From CBETVX01 sp965539935 (GTDB lineage: Bacteria > Bacillota > Clostridia > Peptostreptococcales > Caminicellaceae), in the NCBI GenBank assembly GCA_965539935.1, contig CBETVX010000044.1, positions 1 through 25,896 of the forward strand: 25,896 nucleotides of DNA, written 5' to 3'. The first letter of the stretch is position 1; the number at the start of each line of letters is the position of its first letter. Under the pieces are notes generated by a model that saw only the letters and a program-made list of their open reading frames with translations, was not told the DNA's origin and ran no database searches. The translations under genes and the position numbers were made by a program. Of this stretch, positions 1 through 7,938 are shown in pieces.

Positions 1-15
1 CACCTCCAAAAAAGT
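1..15 (-). promoter_or_regulatory. ribosome binding site of a gene starting left of the window
   Basis: Read on the minus strand, the first bases of the window end in GGAGGTG, a strong Shine-Dalgarno sequence. The start codon it serves must lie just outside the window. Together with the promoter at 152-180 this shows another leftward transcription unit, separate from ilv. The gene itself cannot be identified. Confidence 0.6.
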
Positions 16-111
16 GAACTAAGTCCTTATAAATCAACTAACTAACCTAAATAATAAATCTCTATCCTTATCTTAATTAATTGACTTAAAATATATAAAA
101 TATTATTTTTA

Positions 112-180
112 CTAAACTTATTGTTTAGCAAAAGTAAACTTTTACTATGCAATTATACAAATTAAATATTTGATTGTCAA
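112..180 (-). promoter_or_regulatory. consensus promoter with overlapping dyads for the outside gene
   Basis: On the minus strand TTGACA (180-175) and TATAAT (157-152) are separated by exactly 17 bases, a perfect sigma-A promoter. Immediately downstream, around +1 to +35, lie overlapping inverted repeats: AGTAAA-CT-TTTACT (133-146), GTTTA-7-TAAAC (123-139) and CTAAAC-5-GTTTAG (112-128). This placement suits a repressor operator. The leader to the ribosome binding site would be about 140 nt. Which regulator binds is unknown. Confidence 0.7.
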
Positions 181-296
181 TATTAAAAACTTCATATATT
201 TAAATTATTGATAAAATCTTTTAGTAGCTCTTCTAAAAGCTGAAGTTTTTCAAAGGTTTAACTGTGAACCTTTATTATATTAAGGAAATATTATTT
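181..296. other. intergenic spacer between the ilv terminator and the next promoter
   Basis: There is no open reading frame of note. Two weak hairpins are visible: AAAGGTT/AACCTTT (252-258 with 267-273) and CTTTTAG/CTAAAAG (218-224 with 233-239). On the minus strand the second is followed by ATTTT, so it could be a weak back-up terminator for the ilv transcript. Confidence 0.4.
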
Positions 297-297
297 A

Positions 298-336
298 TAA
301 AAAAAATAGAGAGAAGACTTTTATATTCTTCTCTCT
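298..336 (-). terminator. intrinsic terminator of the ilv operon
   Basis: A 10-bp perfect stem AGAGAGAAGA / TCTTCTCTCT (308-317 with 327-336) encloses a 9-nt loop. On the minus strand it is followed by eight T residues (306-299). It begins 16 bases after the ilvE stop codon and ends the ilvNCBE transcript. Confidence 0.9.
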
Positions 337-352
337 TAAAGCTTAACCTTTT

Positions 353-1264
353 TTAATATACTGGAGTACAATAATCCTTATATTTTTCATTTTTTCCTGT
401 AGTAAGTCCAAAGAACAGTTCCTTAATTTTTCTACACACTTCTCCTGGCTTGCCATCTCCTACTTTTCTATCATCTATTTCAACAATGGGTGTAACTTCC
501 ATGGCTGTGCCACTAAAAAATGCTTCTTCAGCAGAATACAATTCTGACCTAGCCACCCTTCTTTCCTCTACTTCAAGTCCCAATTCCTCCTTAGCAAGTT
601 TTATTACAACCTCCCTAGTAATACCCTCAAGAATATTATCAGCCAATGAAGGTGTGATTAATTTACCATTTTTATAAAGGAATATATTTTCTCCTGGTCC
701 TTCGCACACAACTCCATCATCGGTAAGGAATATGGCCTCATCGTACCCATTCTTCAAGGCTTCAAGGGAAGCTAAGGCAGAGTTTAGGTATCCTCCCGTT
801 GGCTTAGCTCTACCTGGAATCATATTATCGGATATACGTCTCCAAGAAGAAACCATGGCTCTAAAAGCTTCTTTTCCTGCAAAGTTACCCATAGGATGAC
901 AATAAATTAGTAGTCTATTATCATCATCATATAAGGTAGGGTAAAGTTGATCTGATCCCTTATAGGCAACAGGTCTAATATATGTAGTAGTTTTAAACTC
1001 ATTTTTTCTTAGTAGCTCCAGTGTCCATTCACACAACTGTTCAACTGTATATGGAATATTAATATAAAGCATTTTACAGGACCTAAGTAATCTTTCATAA
1101 TGCTCCCTAAGTTTAAAAGCATATAACTGACCACTTTCTTCATCCCAATAGGCCCTAATGCCTTCAAAACAACCTAGTCCATAGTTAAAAGCTTTGCTTC
1201 TTATACTTATACTTACCTCTTCTTCCTTAACTATCTTACCTTCGTAAAATACATAGGAACTCAT
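353..1264 (-). CDS. ilvE: branched-chain amino acid aminotransferase
   Basis: This PLP enzyme (fold type IV) makes Leu, Ile and Val from their 2-oxo acids using glutamate, the last step of the pathway. The 303-aa length is normal for the family. Visible motifs are the N-terminal FNYGLGCFEGIRAY block (about residues 26-39), the Schiff-base lysine region RAKPTGGYLNSALA with K154 as probable PLP lysine, the cofactor-phosphate loop EGPGENIF (188-195) and ILEGITR (211-217). The ATG directly abuts the ilvB stop codon, and its ribosome binding site AAGGGGGAG lies inside the end of ilvB, so the two genes are translationally coupled. It is the last gene of the T-box controlled operon. A D-amino acid aminotransferase or ADC lyase is less likely given length, motifs and context. 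Confidence 0.95.
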   Translation of the reverse strand: MSSYVFYEGKIVKEEEVSISIRSKAFNYGLGCFEGIRAYWDEESGQLYAFKLREHYERLLRSCKMLYINIPYTVEQLCEWTLELLRKNEFKTTTYIRPVAYKGSDQLYPTLYDDDNRLLIYCHPMGNFAGKEAFRAMVSSWRRISDNMIPGRAKPTGGYLNSALASLEALKNGYDEAIFLTDDGVVCEGPGENIFLYKNGKLITPSLADNILEGITREVVIKLAKEELGLEVEERRVARSELYSAEEAFFSGTAMEVTPIVEIDDRKVGDGKPGEVCRKIKELFFGLTTGKNEKYKDYCTPVY

Positions 1265-2965
1265 CTAAATCTCCCCCTTAATGATTAAATTATCTATTGA
1301 TTTGCCCGGTGGTACTATGGGATAGACCCCTTCATCTTTATTAATAACACATTCAACTAAGGCTGGTCTTTTTTTGTCCACTATTTTAATTACCCTTTTT
1401 AAATCCTTTATGGTATTAACCTTATAGGAATCAATTCCATAGGCATCGGCTAATTTTGTATATTCTACCTCTTTTCCTAATGTTGTCTCTGAGTACCTTT
1501 TATTTTGAAACATGTTTTGCCATTGTCTAACCATGCCTAAGGCACTATTATTAAATAGAAGTATTAAAATAGGTAGGTTATATCTTTTTACAGTAGCAAG
1601 CTCATTACAATTCATTCTGAAACTGCCATCACCAGTTATGTGTATTATTTTGGTATTGGGATTTCCTACCTTGGCTCCTATGGCTGCACCTAAGCCATAT
1701 CCCATAGTCCCTAAACCCCCCGATGAAAGAAAGGTTCTAGGTCTCATAAACTCCCATGTCTGGGCAGTCCACATTTGATGCTGTCCCACATCGGTTGTTA
1801 CTATTACTTCATCATCAAAATCTTCATTTACACACTTTAGTATATTATAGGGATTAAATCCATTTTTATCTTCATGCCTTTTAACTTTCCAGCTATTTAT
1901 TTTATTAATCCAATCTCCCCTTGTATTTTTTTTAGTATTTATTTTAAGATAGGTCAATATTTCTTTTATATTGCCAATTATTGAGTAGTCAGCCTTTTTG
2001 TTTTTATCTATTTCTGTCTTATCTATATCTATGTGGACAATCTTTGCACCTACCGCAAATTTTTTAGCATTTCCCATTACTCTATCGCTGAATCTAGCTC
2101 CAATTGCCAGTATTAGATCAGAATTTGTTACGGCTAAATTGGCCTCCCTTGAACCGTGCATTCCTACTAAGCCCAATGATAATTCATGTTTTCTTGGAAA
2201 ACTTCCTAGCCCCATTAAAGTATTTACAACTGGAATCTGGGTCTTTTCTATAAATCCCTTTAATTCTTTCCAAGCATTTGCTATAATAACTCCCCCACCT
2301 GCATAAATCACCGGTCTCTTTGCATTATCAATCAAAGTAATAATCTCTTTTAAATCATCATTATCTCCATTTTCTTTATTTTTTTCTATAGTAACTGCTA
2401 TCCTATTTTTCTTTTTATGACATCTATATGTCTTTAAAAATAAATCCTTTGGAATATCTATTAAAACAGGGCCTGGACGTCCACTTTGAGCAATATAAAA
2501 GGCTTCTTCTATAATTTCATATAAATCATCACTTTCTCTTACTTGATAATTATGTTTTGTAATAGGTAGAGTAATGCCTGTAATGTCAACTTCTTGAAAG
2601 GAATCTTTACCCAATAGATTTGTTGGTACCTGTCCCGATATAACTATTAAGGGAACTGAATCAATAAATGCTGTAGCTATTCCAGTAACAGCATTTGTTG
2701 CTCCTGGACCTGATGTTGTAAAGCATACTCCTACCTTTCCTGTTGATCTGGCATATCCGTCAGCTGCGTGTACAGCTCCTTGTTCATGGGAAGTAAGTAT
2801 ATGGGTAAAATACTCTTTGTAGTCATATAGGGCATCATATAGGGGTATAACTGCTCCCCCAGGATATCCAAATATAGTGTCTACTCCTTGATCTCTTAGA
2901 CATTCAAGTACTAATTCTGATCCTTTAAACAAAACATCAACTCTCCCCTTAGGATCTAATCCCAT
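1265..2965 (-). CDS. ilvB: acetolactate synthase, large (catalytic) subunit
   Basis: This ThDP-dependent enzyme condenses pyruvate with pyruvate or 2-oxobutyrate, the first common step of Val/Leu/Ile synthesis. It has the three-domain TPP fold: catalytic glutamate in SHEQGAVHAADGYAR (E61), central FAD-type domain (about 200-340), and the TPP/Mg motif GDGSF (445-449) through NN (472-473). GMVRQWQ (478-484) is typical of biosynthetic AHAS. The start is uncertain. The ATG at 2965 sits 16 nt from the only good Shine-Dalgarno. A TTG at 2932 (codon 12) has AAGGGGAG upstream and would give the usual family N-terminus, a couple of residues before KGSEL. The gene lies between ilvC (21-nt gap) and ilvE (abutting). 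Confidence 0.95.
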   Translation of the reverse strand: MGLDPKGRVDVLFKGSELVLECLRDQGVDTIFGYPGGAVIPLYDALYDYKEYFTHILTSHEQGAVHAADGYARSTGKVGVCFTTSGPGATNAVTGIATAFIDSVPLIVISGQVPTNLLGKDSFQEVDITGITLPITKHNYQVRESDDLYEIIEEAFYIAQSGRPGPVLIDIPKDLFLKTYRCHKKKNRIAVTIEKNKENGDNDDLKEIITLIDNAKRPVIYAGGGVIIANAWKELKGFIEKTQIPVVNTLMGLGSFPRKHELSLGLVGMHGSREANLAVTNSDLILAIGARFSDRVMGNAKKFAVGAKIVHIDIDKTEIDKNKKADYSIIGNIKEILTYLKINTKKNTRGDWINKINSWKVKRHEDKNGFNPYNILKCVNEDFDDEVIVTTDVGQHQMWTAQTWEFMRPRTFLSSGGLGTMGYGLGAAIGAKVGNPNTKIIHITGDGSFRMNCNELATVKRYNLPILILLFNNSALGMVRQWQNMFQNKRYSETTLGKEVEYTKLADAYGIDSYKVNTIKDLKRVIKIVDKKRPALVECVINKDEGVYPIVPPGKSIDNLIIKGEI

Positions 2966-2986
2966 AATTCATCATTAACAACTCCT

Positions 2987-3976
2987 TTATTTTATCCACT
3001 CCATCATATTTCTTAGTTTCTGGCCTACCTTTACAATTGGATGTTGAAGTTCCATACTTTTAATTGAATTAAATACAGGTCTATTTAACCTATTTTCCAT
3101 CAACCAGTTTTTCGCAAATTCACCTTTTTGTATTTCAGAAAGAACTGACTTCATCTCTTTTCTAGTATCTTCAGTGATAATTCTTTTTCCCGTCATATAA
3201 TCCCCATATTCCGCTGTATCACTAACGCTATATCTCATCTTTTCAAATCCACCTTCATATAATAAGTCAACTATTAGCTTCATTTCATGAAGGCATTCAA
3301 AATATGCTATTTCTTCTTGATAACCTGCCTCAACCAAAGTATCAAAGCCTGCCTTTATAAGCTCAGTTATTCCTCCACATAATACACATTGCTCTCCAAA
3401 TAGGTCTGTTTCTGTTTCCTCTTTAAATGTGGTTTCAAGTACCCCTGCCCTTGTGGCACCAATTCCCTTGGCATAGGCTAAACCAAGTTCCTTTGCCTTT
3501 CCTGTGGAGTCTTGATGAACTGCCAATAAAGCTGGTACTCCCTTCCCTTCTTCATAAACTCTCCTCACTAGATGCCCGGGACCCTTAGGTGCTACCATAA
3601 ATACATCTACATAATCAGGCGGTAATATTTGATTAAAATGAATATTAAATCCATGGGCAAATATTAGAGCATCCCCTGGCTTTAAATTATTCATAACCTT
3701 TTTAGTATAAACATCCCTCTGTACTTCATCAGGAACTAAAAGTACTACCATATCACTTGTCTTTGCAGCTTCCTCTACTTCCATAACATCTAGTCCATCA
3801 TCTACAGCTCTCTTCCAAGACTTACTTCCTTTATATAATCCTACTACTACATTTACTCCACTATCCCTTAGATTAAGGGCATGAGCATGACCTTGACTTC
3901 CATATCCTATAACAGCTACCTTTTTATCTTCCAATAAACCTAAATCTACATCTTTACAATAATATGTTCTAGTCAT
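2987..3976 (-). CDS. ilvC: ketol-acid reductoisomerase (class I)
   Basis: KARI converts 2-acetolactate or 2-aceto-2-hydroxybutyrate to the dihydroxy acid by Mg-dependent alkyl migration and NAD(P)H reduction. At 329 aa it is the short class I form. The Rossmann motif GYGSQGHAHALNLRDSG begins at residue 24. The cofactor-specificity loop contains GSKSWKR (about 50-56), whose serines and basic residues favour NADPH. AHGF (107-110) carries the catalytic histidine, and DLFGEQ (191-196) supplies the Mg-binding Asp and Glu. The start ATG has the ribosome binding site AAGGGGGAAG about 5 nt upstream. It lies 12 nt after ilvN and 21 nt before ilvB. Confidence 0.97.
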   Translation of the reverse strand: MTRTYYCKDVDLGLLEDKKVAVIGYGSQGHAHALNLRDSGVNVVVGLYKGSKSWKRAVDDGLDVMEVEEAAKTSDMVVLLVPDEVQRDVYTKKVMNNLKPGDALIFAHGFNIHFNQILPPDYVDVFMVAPKGPGHLVRRVYEEGKGVPALLAVHQDSTGKAKELGLAYAKGIGATRAGVLETTFKEETETDLFGEQCVLCGGITELIKAGFDTLVEAGYQEEIAYFECLHEMKLIVDLLYEGGFEKMRYSVSDTAEYGDYMTGKRIITEDTRKEMKSVLSEIQKGEFAKNWLMENRLNRPVFNSIKSMELQHPIVKVGQKLRNMMEWIK

Positions 3977-3988
3977 ATATCTTCCCCC

Positions 3989-4234
3989 TTAATTTAAAAC
4001 TTTCTCTTCCTTTACCTCATAAACATCAACTAATTTTTCCAATAGATTAATGGCTTGGTTTATTCCCATATCCAAATTATCTTCAATAGATATTTGTAGG
4101 TGAGCATAATTGCTATTTTCTAATCTTTCCATATATACACTGTTGACATTAAATCTCTTTCTTTTTAGTAATCCAACAATTCTATTTAATACCTCAAGTC
4201 CGTTATTTACCTTTGCATAGACTACTTTATTCAA
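3989..4234 (-). CDS. ilvN: acetolactate synthase small (regulatory) subunit, ACT domain
   Basis: This 81-aa protein is a single ACT domain. Its beta-alpha-beta pattern runs from VVYAKVNNGLEVLNRIVGLLKRKRFNVNSV through YAHLQISIEDN. It resembles short E. coli IlvM/IlvN-type subunits (about 76-96 aa) rather than 160-aa IlvH. ACT subunits activate the catalytic subunit and mediate valine feedback; whether this one responds to valine cannot be read from sequence. The start is TTG, with AAGGTG about 6 nt upstream; no ATG fits the domain better. It is the first structural gene after the T-box leader, and the catalytic gene follows after ilvC. Confidence 0.88.
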   Translation of the reverse strand: MNKVVYAKVNNGLEVLNRIVGLLKRKRFNVNSVYMERLENSNYAHLQISIEDNLDMGINQAINLLEKLVDVYEVKEEKVLN

Positions 4235-4534
4235 CTATATCACCTTATTTCTTTACAAAGATTTTAATTCTCTCAGTGACCCTTTTATACATTTATAAAG
4301 AGTCTTTTTTAAAGTTTTTTCTATTTTTGAAGGTTTTCTATGTCTTCTGTCTAATATAAAATATATAGGTATTTTTTTCTTGGGCCAAAGAATCTCACTT
4401 TAGATTCATTTGGCTTTTTTTCTTTTTAGATTATTTTTATAACCTGTTGATACAATGGATTCATCAGTGATAATATACCTTTCACCTCCCTTTATTATTG
4501 TGAAGTTATAAATTATTAAAGTTGTTTTATAAAT
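4235..4534 (-). other. 300-nt untranslated spacer between T-box terminator and ilvN
   Basis: The spacer is unusually long for a T-box operon. It holds a strong Shine-Dalgarno (GGGAGGTG, 4490-4483) with no ATG/GTG/TTG at normal spacing, only ATT (4474) in a 22-codon frame. It also holds a 48-codon Lys/Arg-rich open stretch without a start (4399-4253), and a plus-strand terminator-like hairpin (4384-4421). A 12-codon ATG frame (MNPLYQQVIKII) starts 18 nt after the Shine-Dalgarno. None is convincingly coding; a decayed small gene is possible. Confidence 0.4.
4384..4421 (+). terminator. plus-strand intrinsic terminator inside the ilv leader
   Basis: On the plus strand GCCAAAGAATCT (4384-4395) pairs with AGATTCATTTGGC (4402-4414), with a 6-nt loop and one bulged base. 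It is followed by seven T, then CTTTTT. On the minus (ilv-sense) strand the hairpin is preceded by an A tract and has no T tract after it, so it should not stop ilv transcription. No plus-strand gene lies upstream, so an antisense transcript is the simplest reading. The only upstream promoter candidate is poor: TTGAAG at 4327 and TAATAT at 4352, with a 19-nt spacer. Confidence 0.5.
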
Positions 4535-4822
4535 AAAAAAACCCTCATCTCTAAGATATTCTTATGCTATCTTAGGGACGAGAGTTTATTCCCGTGGTAC
4601 CACCCTATTTCCCAACTAAATACAGTTGGCTCACTTTCAGGTCGAAGGATTTCCTTGAACCCTAGCTATATAACGGTAGCACCCGACCTCATCTACTAGT
4701 AAAACCACTTTCGACTCGGTAGCTCAGAAGTGATTATTATATATCCCTTTAACACCAATTCTCAGCAAACATTGGCTCTCTGTAGTTAAAGATTAGATAT
4801 TTTTCTCTTCATCATAGCCTTT
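4535..4822 (-). promoter_or_regulatory. T-box leader (tRNA-Ile sensing riboswitch) with terminator
   Basis: Read on the minus strand, the leader has AGAGAGCC (4781-4774) in Stem I and the invariant T-box bulge sequence TGGTACCACGGG (4602-4591). It ends in a long terminator hairpin: arms 4584-4568 and 4558-4542, about 17 positions with several G-U pairs, followed by seven T (4541-4535). Stem I helices such as CTTTAA/TTAAAG and ATATC/GATAT place ATC (4734-4732), followed by A, in the specifier loop, so uncharged tRNA-Ile is the likely effector. Uncharged tRNA pairs with the specifier and the T-box bulge, forms the antiterminator and allows ilvNCBE transcription. The identification is very secure; the specifier is inferred from hand folding. 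Confidence 0.95.
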
Positions 4823-4864
4823 TAAAAAAAATTATTTATTTTCTTCAAAACTATATTTAAAGCT

Positions 4865-4893
4865 ATTCTATAATCTTTACTATATCTTGTCAA
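4865..4893 (-). promoter_or_regulatory. promoter of the ilvNCBE operon
   Basis: On the minus strand TTGACA (4893-4888) and TAGAAT (4870-4865) are separated by 17 nt. This sigma-A promoter should start transcription near 4858, directly ahead of the T-box Stem I. It lies 57 nt after the stop codon of the LacI-family gene. No convincing terminator is visible between them, so read-through from the gal cluster would also pass through the T-box. Confidence 0.85.
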
Positions 4894-4950
4894 GATTCTT
4901 TTTAAAATTTTCTAACAGTTTTTAATTTGTACAAATTTTTAATAATTCAT

Positions 4951-5952
4951 TTATCCTTTGCAACTTTGCCTTATTATAAGTTCTGTAGGAACCACAACTT
5001 TTTTTGGAATTTGTCTATTATCTTCTATTCTTTCAATGAGTAGCCCAACTGCTGTAGCTCCCATAAATTCTGTATAAACCTTTACTGTACTAAGGGGTGG
5101 TACAGTATATTTTGAAGTAGGATTATCATTAAAACTAATTATAGATACATCTTCAGGTATCTTAATATTGGCTTCATACAAAGCTTTAATAGCTCCTATA
5201 GCCATTGTGTCATTTCCTATAAAAAAGGCTGGAGGCAAATCCCCTCCTTCAATAGCTTTCTTCATTAATTTATAGCCATCTTCAGCAATAAACTTTCCTA
5301 CATATATATCCTTTGAATTATATAATCCCTTCTTCTTCATATAGTTCTTATATGTTATTTCTCTTAGATCATCTATAGGTTTTCTTTCTAACCCAACATA
5401 TTCCTTACCACTAATAAAACCTATTCTCTTATATCCAAGATTCAACAAATGTTCTAGGACTTCAATTATAGCTTTTTCAAAATCTATTACTACCGAATCA
5501 AACATTTTCTCATCGGGAGATGAATCTGCAAATACAATATTAGATGAGTATCTAGAGAACTCTTTTATATCATCTTTACTAAATTTACCTATAGCTATAG
5601 CCCCATCTAAGTAATTTACTTCGCCAATTGAGTGGGAATTATCATTTCTAAATATGGTTGTAACTTCTATTCTTTTCTTTGAACATTCATCTTCAGCACC
5701 CTTCCTAATACAATAGTAGTAGGGGTCTTCTAACTCTTCTTTTTGGGAGTACCAATGAATGATTCCGATCTTCAGTCTTTTGTCATTTTTATTCCTCTGC
5801 TTGGGAGTTTTATAATCTAACTTTTCGGCAGCTTCAAAGATTTTCTTTTTAGTTTTTTCAGTAACAGAAAGGCTTGTATCATGATTTAAAACCCGTGAAA
5901 CTGTAGATGCTGAAACTCCAGCAAGATCTGCTATGTCTTTAATAGTAGCCAT
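4951..5952 (-). CDS. LacI/GalR-family transcriptional regulator of the galactose cluster
   Basis: The 333-aa protein has the classic N-terminal LacI helix-turn-helix (TIKDIADLAGVSASTVSRVLNHD, residues 3-25), a hinge near 45-60 and a periplasmic-binding-protein-like effector and dimerisation domain from about residue 62. The ATG has a strong ribosome binding site (GGAAGGGGG, about 5 nt upstream). It is the last gene after the GH42 gene (26-nt gap). By analogy with GalR/LacI repressors it probably senses galactose or a galactoside and represses the locus. The operator-like palindrome at the mglB promoter (16899-16912) is the natural target, but CcpA could bind it too. Effector and target are inferred from context only. 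Confidence 0.9.
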   Translation of the reverse strand: MATIKDIADLAGVSASTVSRVLNHDTSLSVTEKTKKKIFEAAEKLDYKTPKQRNKNDKRLKIGIIHWYSQKEELEDPYYYCIRKGAEDECSKKRIEVTTIFRNDNSHSIGEVNYLDGAIAIGKFSKDDIKEFSRYSSNIVFADSSPDEKMFDSVVIDFEKAIIEVLEHLLNLGYKRIGFISGKEYVGLERKPIDDLREITYKNYMKKKGLYNSKDIYVGKFIAEDGYKLMKKAIEGGDLPPAFFIGNDTMAIGAIKALYEANIKIPEDVSIISFNDNPTSKYTVPPLSTVKVYTEFMGATAVGLLIERIEDNRQIPKKVVVPTELIIRQSCKG

Positions 5953-5978
5953 TGTGCACCCCCTTCCAAATTCAAAAA

Positions 5979-7928
5979 CTATCTTTTTATTATTTGACTT
6001 CCATAGGCTTCAATAACTCTATTATAATATACTATTTCTCTATCTGTGTGATTAATTATAAATAACCATTCTTCATTCTCTACTTCTCTAATATATACTT
6101 CTAATCCTTGGGGCGACTCAAGATATCTAATCTTGTTTTCCTCCACTACTTTTTTAGCTATGTCATCCAATATATCTATATCCACCCCACCACCTATATA
6201 ATAAACCTTACCTTTTCCGTATGTATTTACTGTAATACATGCTTTATCTTTGTAATATTTATCATCATATCTATAAAGCACCTTTGCTCCCTGGGGAATA
6301 ATAATATCCCTCCAAACTCCACAGCTACCACTTCTAACTTCATAGTTTTCTATACCAAGAATTTTTACTTCTTGACCAACTTGTAGGGCTTCTGTTTCTT
6401 TGATTCTTATACCAGTAATATCTTGTATATGGCAGGGAATTACTTTATCAAAATGAATATTATTATCTCTATTTTTTATCCCTGCCCTAAAGGAGAAAAT
6501 AATTGTTCCTCCATTCTCAACAAATTTAGTTAATTTTTCCCCTAAGTCTTTATCTATTATCTGCATGACTGGAATAAGTAGAACTTTATATTTTGAGAAA
6601 TCTTTACAGGTACTTATAACATCCATATTAGTATTTAGATTGTAAAATGGAGTATAGAGTCTTAATAATTCATCTGTAAAATTAAACTCTGTAGATTGTT
6701 TTTGGAAACGCCAAGACCATATATTATCGAAATCATATAATACTGCAATATCTGACTTAATTTCACTTTTAATTACTTTTTCATATTTTACTATGTCCTT
6801 CATAAAGGACTGTACTTCATAATATTTCCGTCCCTTTTCATTATCATGATCAATTATACCAAAGCAAAACTGCTCTGCTCCTTTAGTCATTCCTCTCCAC
6901 CTAAAGTAAAGTAAATTTTCACATCCATGGGCCATGGCTTGATATGACCACATCTTTCCTTGATTTGGTCTAGGAAGATAACCTATTACATCATGTCCCT
7001 GGGCTCCCATAAGCTCTTCAACTATCCAATAATTTTTGTTTTTTAGTCCCCTTATATAATCATGGGTCATAGCAATATTAGCAGGTGTTATTGGCTCTTT
7101 AAGTCCACCCCACACTGGATAGTTATCATAGGATACAAAGTCTAGCCTTTGGGACATAATATTTTGGTCATAGGCCCTATCAAAAAATCCTCCAAAGAAG
7201 TTATGGGTGATTTTTTGATGTTCTCCCTTTAACTCTTTAACTAATTCTATTTGCATTAGGGCATATCCATTGATCGAATGGGATCTAAATCTTGCAAAAT
7301 CTAATCTTAAACTGGGATTGTGGGTTGTTATAGTAGGTTTTGGCAAAGGTATTTCATCAAAGCTATTATAGGTCTGACCCCAGAATATAGTTCCATAGAC
7401 ATCATTGAGCTTATCAATAGTCTTATATTTATTCCTTAGGAATTCTTGAAACTTAGTCTGACATTTACTGCAATAACACATATCACTACCTTCGTGACCA
7501 AACTCATTATCAATTTGCCAAGCTATAATGGCTTCCTCATCCCTATAGTGGCCTACTAATTTTGTAACTATCCTTTTAGAATATTCCCAATATATTTCTG
7601 AATTAAAACAGTATTGTCTTCTTCCTCCAAAAATTCTAATATGCCCATACTCATCTTCTGACAATATTGAAGGATGTTTTTTTACAAGCCAAGCTGGGAA
7701 AGTTGCCGTTGGAGTTCCAAACATAATATTTAATCCATATTCCTTAGCCTTATCTATTACCATATCAAAGAATGAAAAGTCATATTTTCCTTCTTCCCTT
7801 TCCATCATATGCCATGCAAATTCACCTATTCGAATTATATTTGCACCCATTTCTACTATCCCACTTAAATCCTCATCTATCATATCTATATCCCAATGCT
7901 CTGGATAATAGTCTACTCCTAAATACAT
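5979..7928 (-). CDS. GH42 beta-galactosidase
   Basis: This glycoside hydrolase family 42 enzyme hydrolyses terminal beta-D-galactosyl residues. From a first codon at 7934 it is 651 aa, but AGGAGG abuts that ATG, so the ATG at 7928 (6-nt spacing, 649 aa) is preferred. In 651-aa numbering, the N-terminal LGVDYYPEHW block opens the TIM barrel. E144 in WQIDNEFG is the expected acid/base, and E306 in WIVEELMG the expected nucleophile. C109, C153, C155 and C158 (C-Y-C-S-K-C) match the GH42 structural zinc site. A trimerisation domain (about 395-600) and small beta domain follow. There is no signal peptide, so it is cytosolic. It sits 4-10 nt from galM, and freed galactose enters the GalM/GalK/GalT/GalE route encoded upstream. 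The natural substrate (lactose or galacto-oligosaccharide) is unproven. Confidence 0.93.
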   Translation of the reverse strand: MYLGVDYYPEHWDIDMIDEDLSGIVEMGANIIRIGEFAWHMMEREEGKYDFSFFDMVIDKAKEYGLNIMFGTPTATFPAWLVKKHPSILSEDEYGHIRIFGGRRQYCFNSEIYWEYSKRIVTKLVGHYRDEEAIIAWQIDNEFGHEGSDMCYCSKCQTKFQEFLRNKYKTIDKLNDVYGTIFWGQTYNSFDEIPLPKPTITTHNPSLRLDFARFRSHSINGYALMQIELVKELKGEHQKITHNFFGGFFDRAYDQNIMSQRLDFVSYDNYPVWGGLKEPITPANIAMTHDYIRGLKNKNYWIVEELMGAQGHDVIGYLPRPNQGKMWSYQAMAHGCENLLYFRWRGMTKGAEQFCFGIIDHDNEKGRKYYEVQSFMKDIVKYEKVIKSEIKSDIAVLYDFDNIWSWRFQKQSTEFNFTDELLRLYTPFYNLNTNMDVISTCKDFSKYKVLLIPVMQIIDKDLGEKLTKFVENGGTIIFSFRAGIKNRDNNIHFDKVIPCHIQDITGIRIKETEALQVGQEVKILGIENYEVRSGSCGVWRDIIIPQGAKVLYRYDDKYYKDKACITVNTYGKGKVYYIGGGVDIDILDDIAKKVVEENKIRYLESPQGLEVYIREVENEEWLFIINHTDREIVYYNRVIEAYGSQIIKR

Positions 7929-7938
7929 CTCCATCCTC

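Noticed and set aside
450..677. Plus-strand open frame inside ilvE
   Set aside because: It is wholly antisense to a well-supported aminotransferase gene, with no RBS and no recognisable protein features.
1512..2306. Plus-strand open frames inside ilvB
   Set aside because: They are antisense to conserved AHAS motifs and look like a by-product of codon bias.
4894..4950. Possible terminator after the LacI-family gene
   Set aside because: The AATTTGTACAAATT palindrome leaves almost no loop and has no T tract on the minus strand.
6108..6386. Plus-strand 92-codon frame inside the GH42 gene
   Set aside because: It is antisense to a complete glycoside hydrolase and has low-complexity hydrophobic composition.
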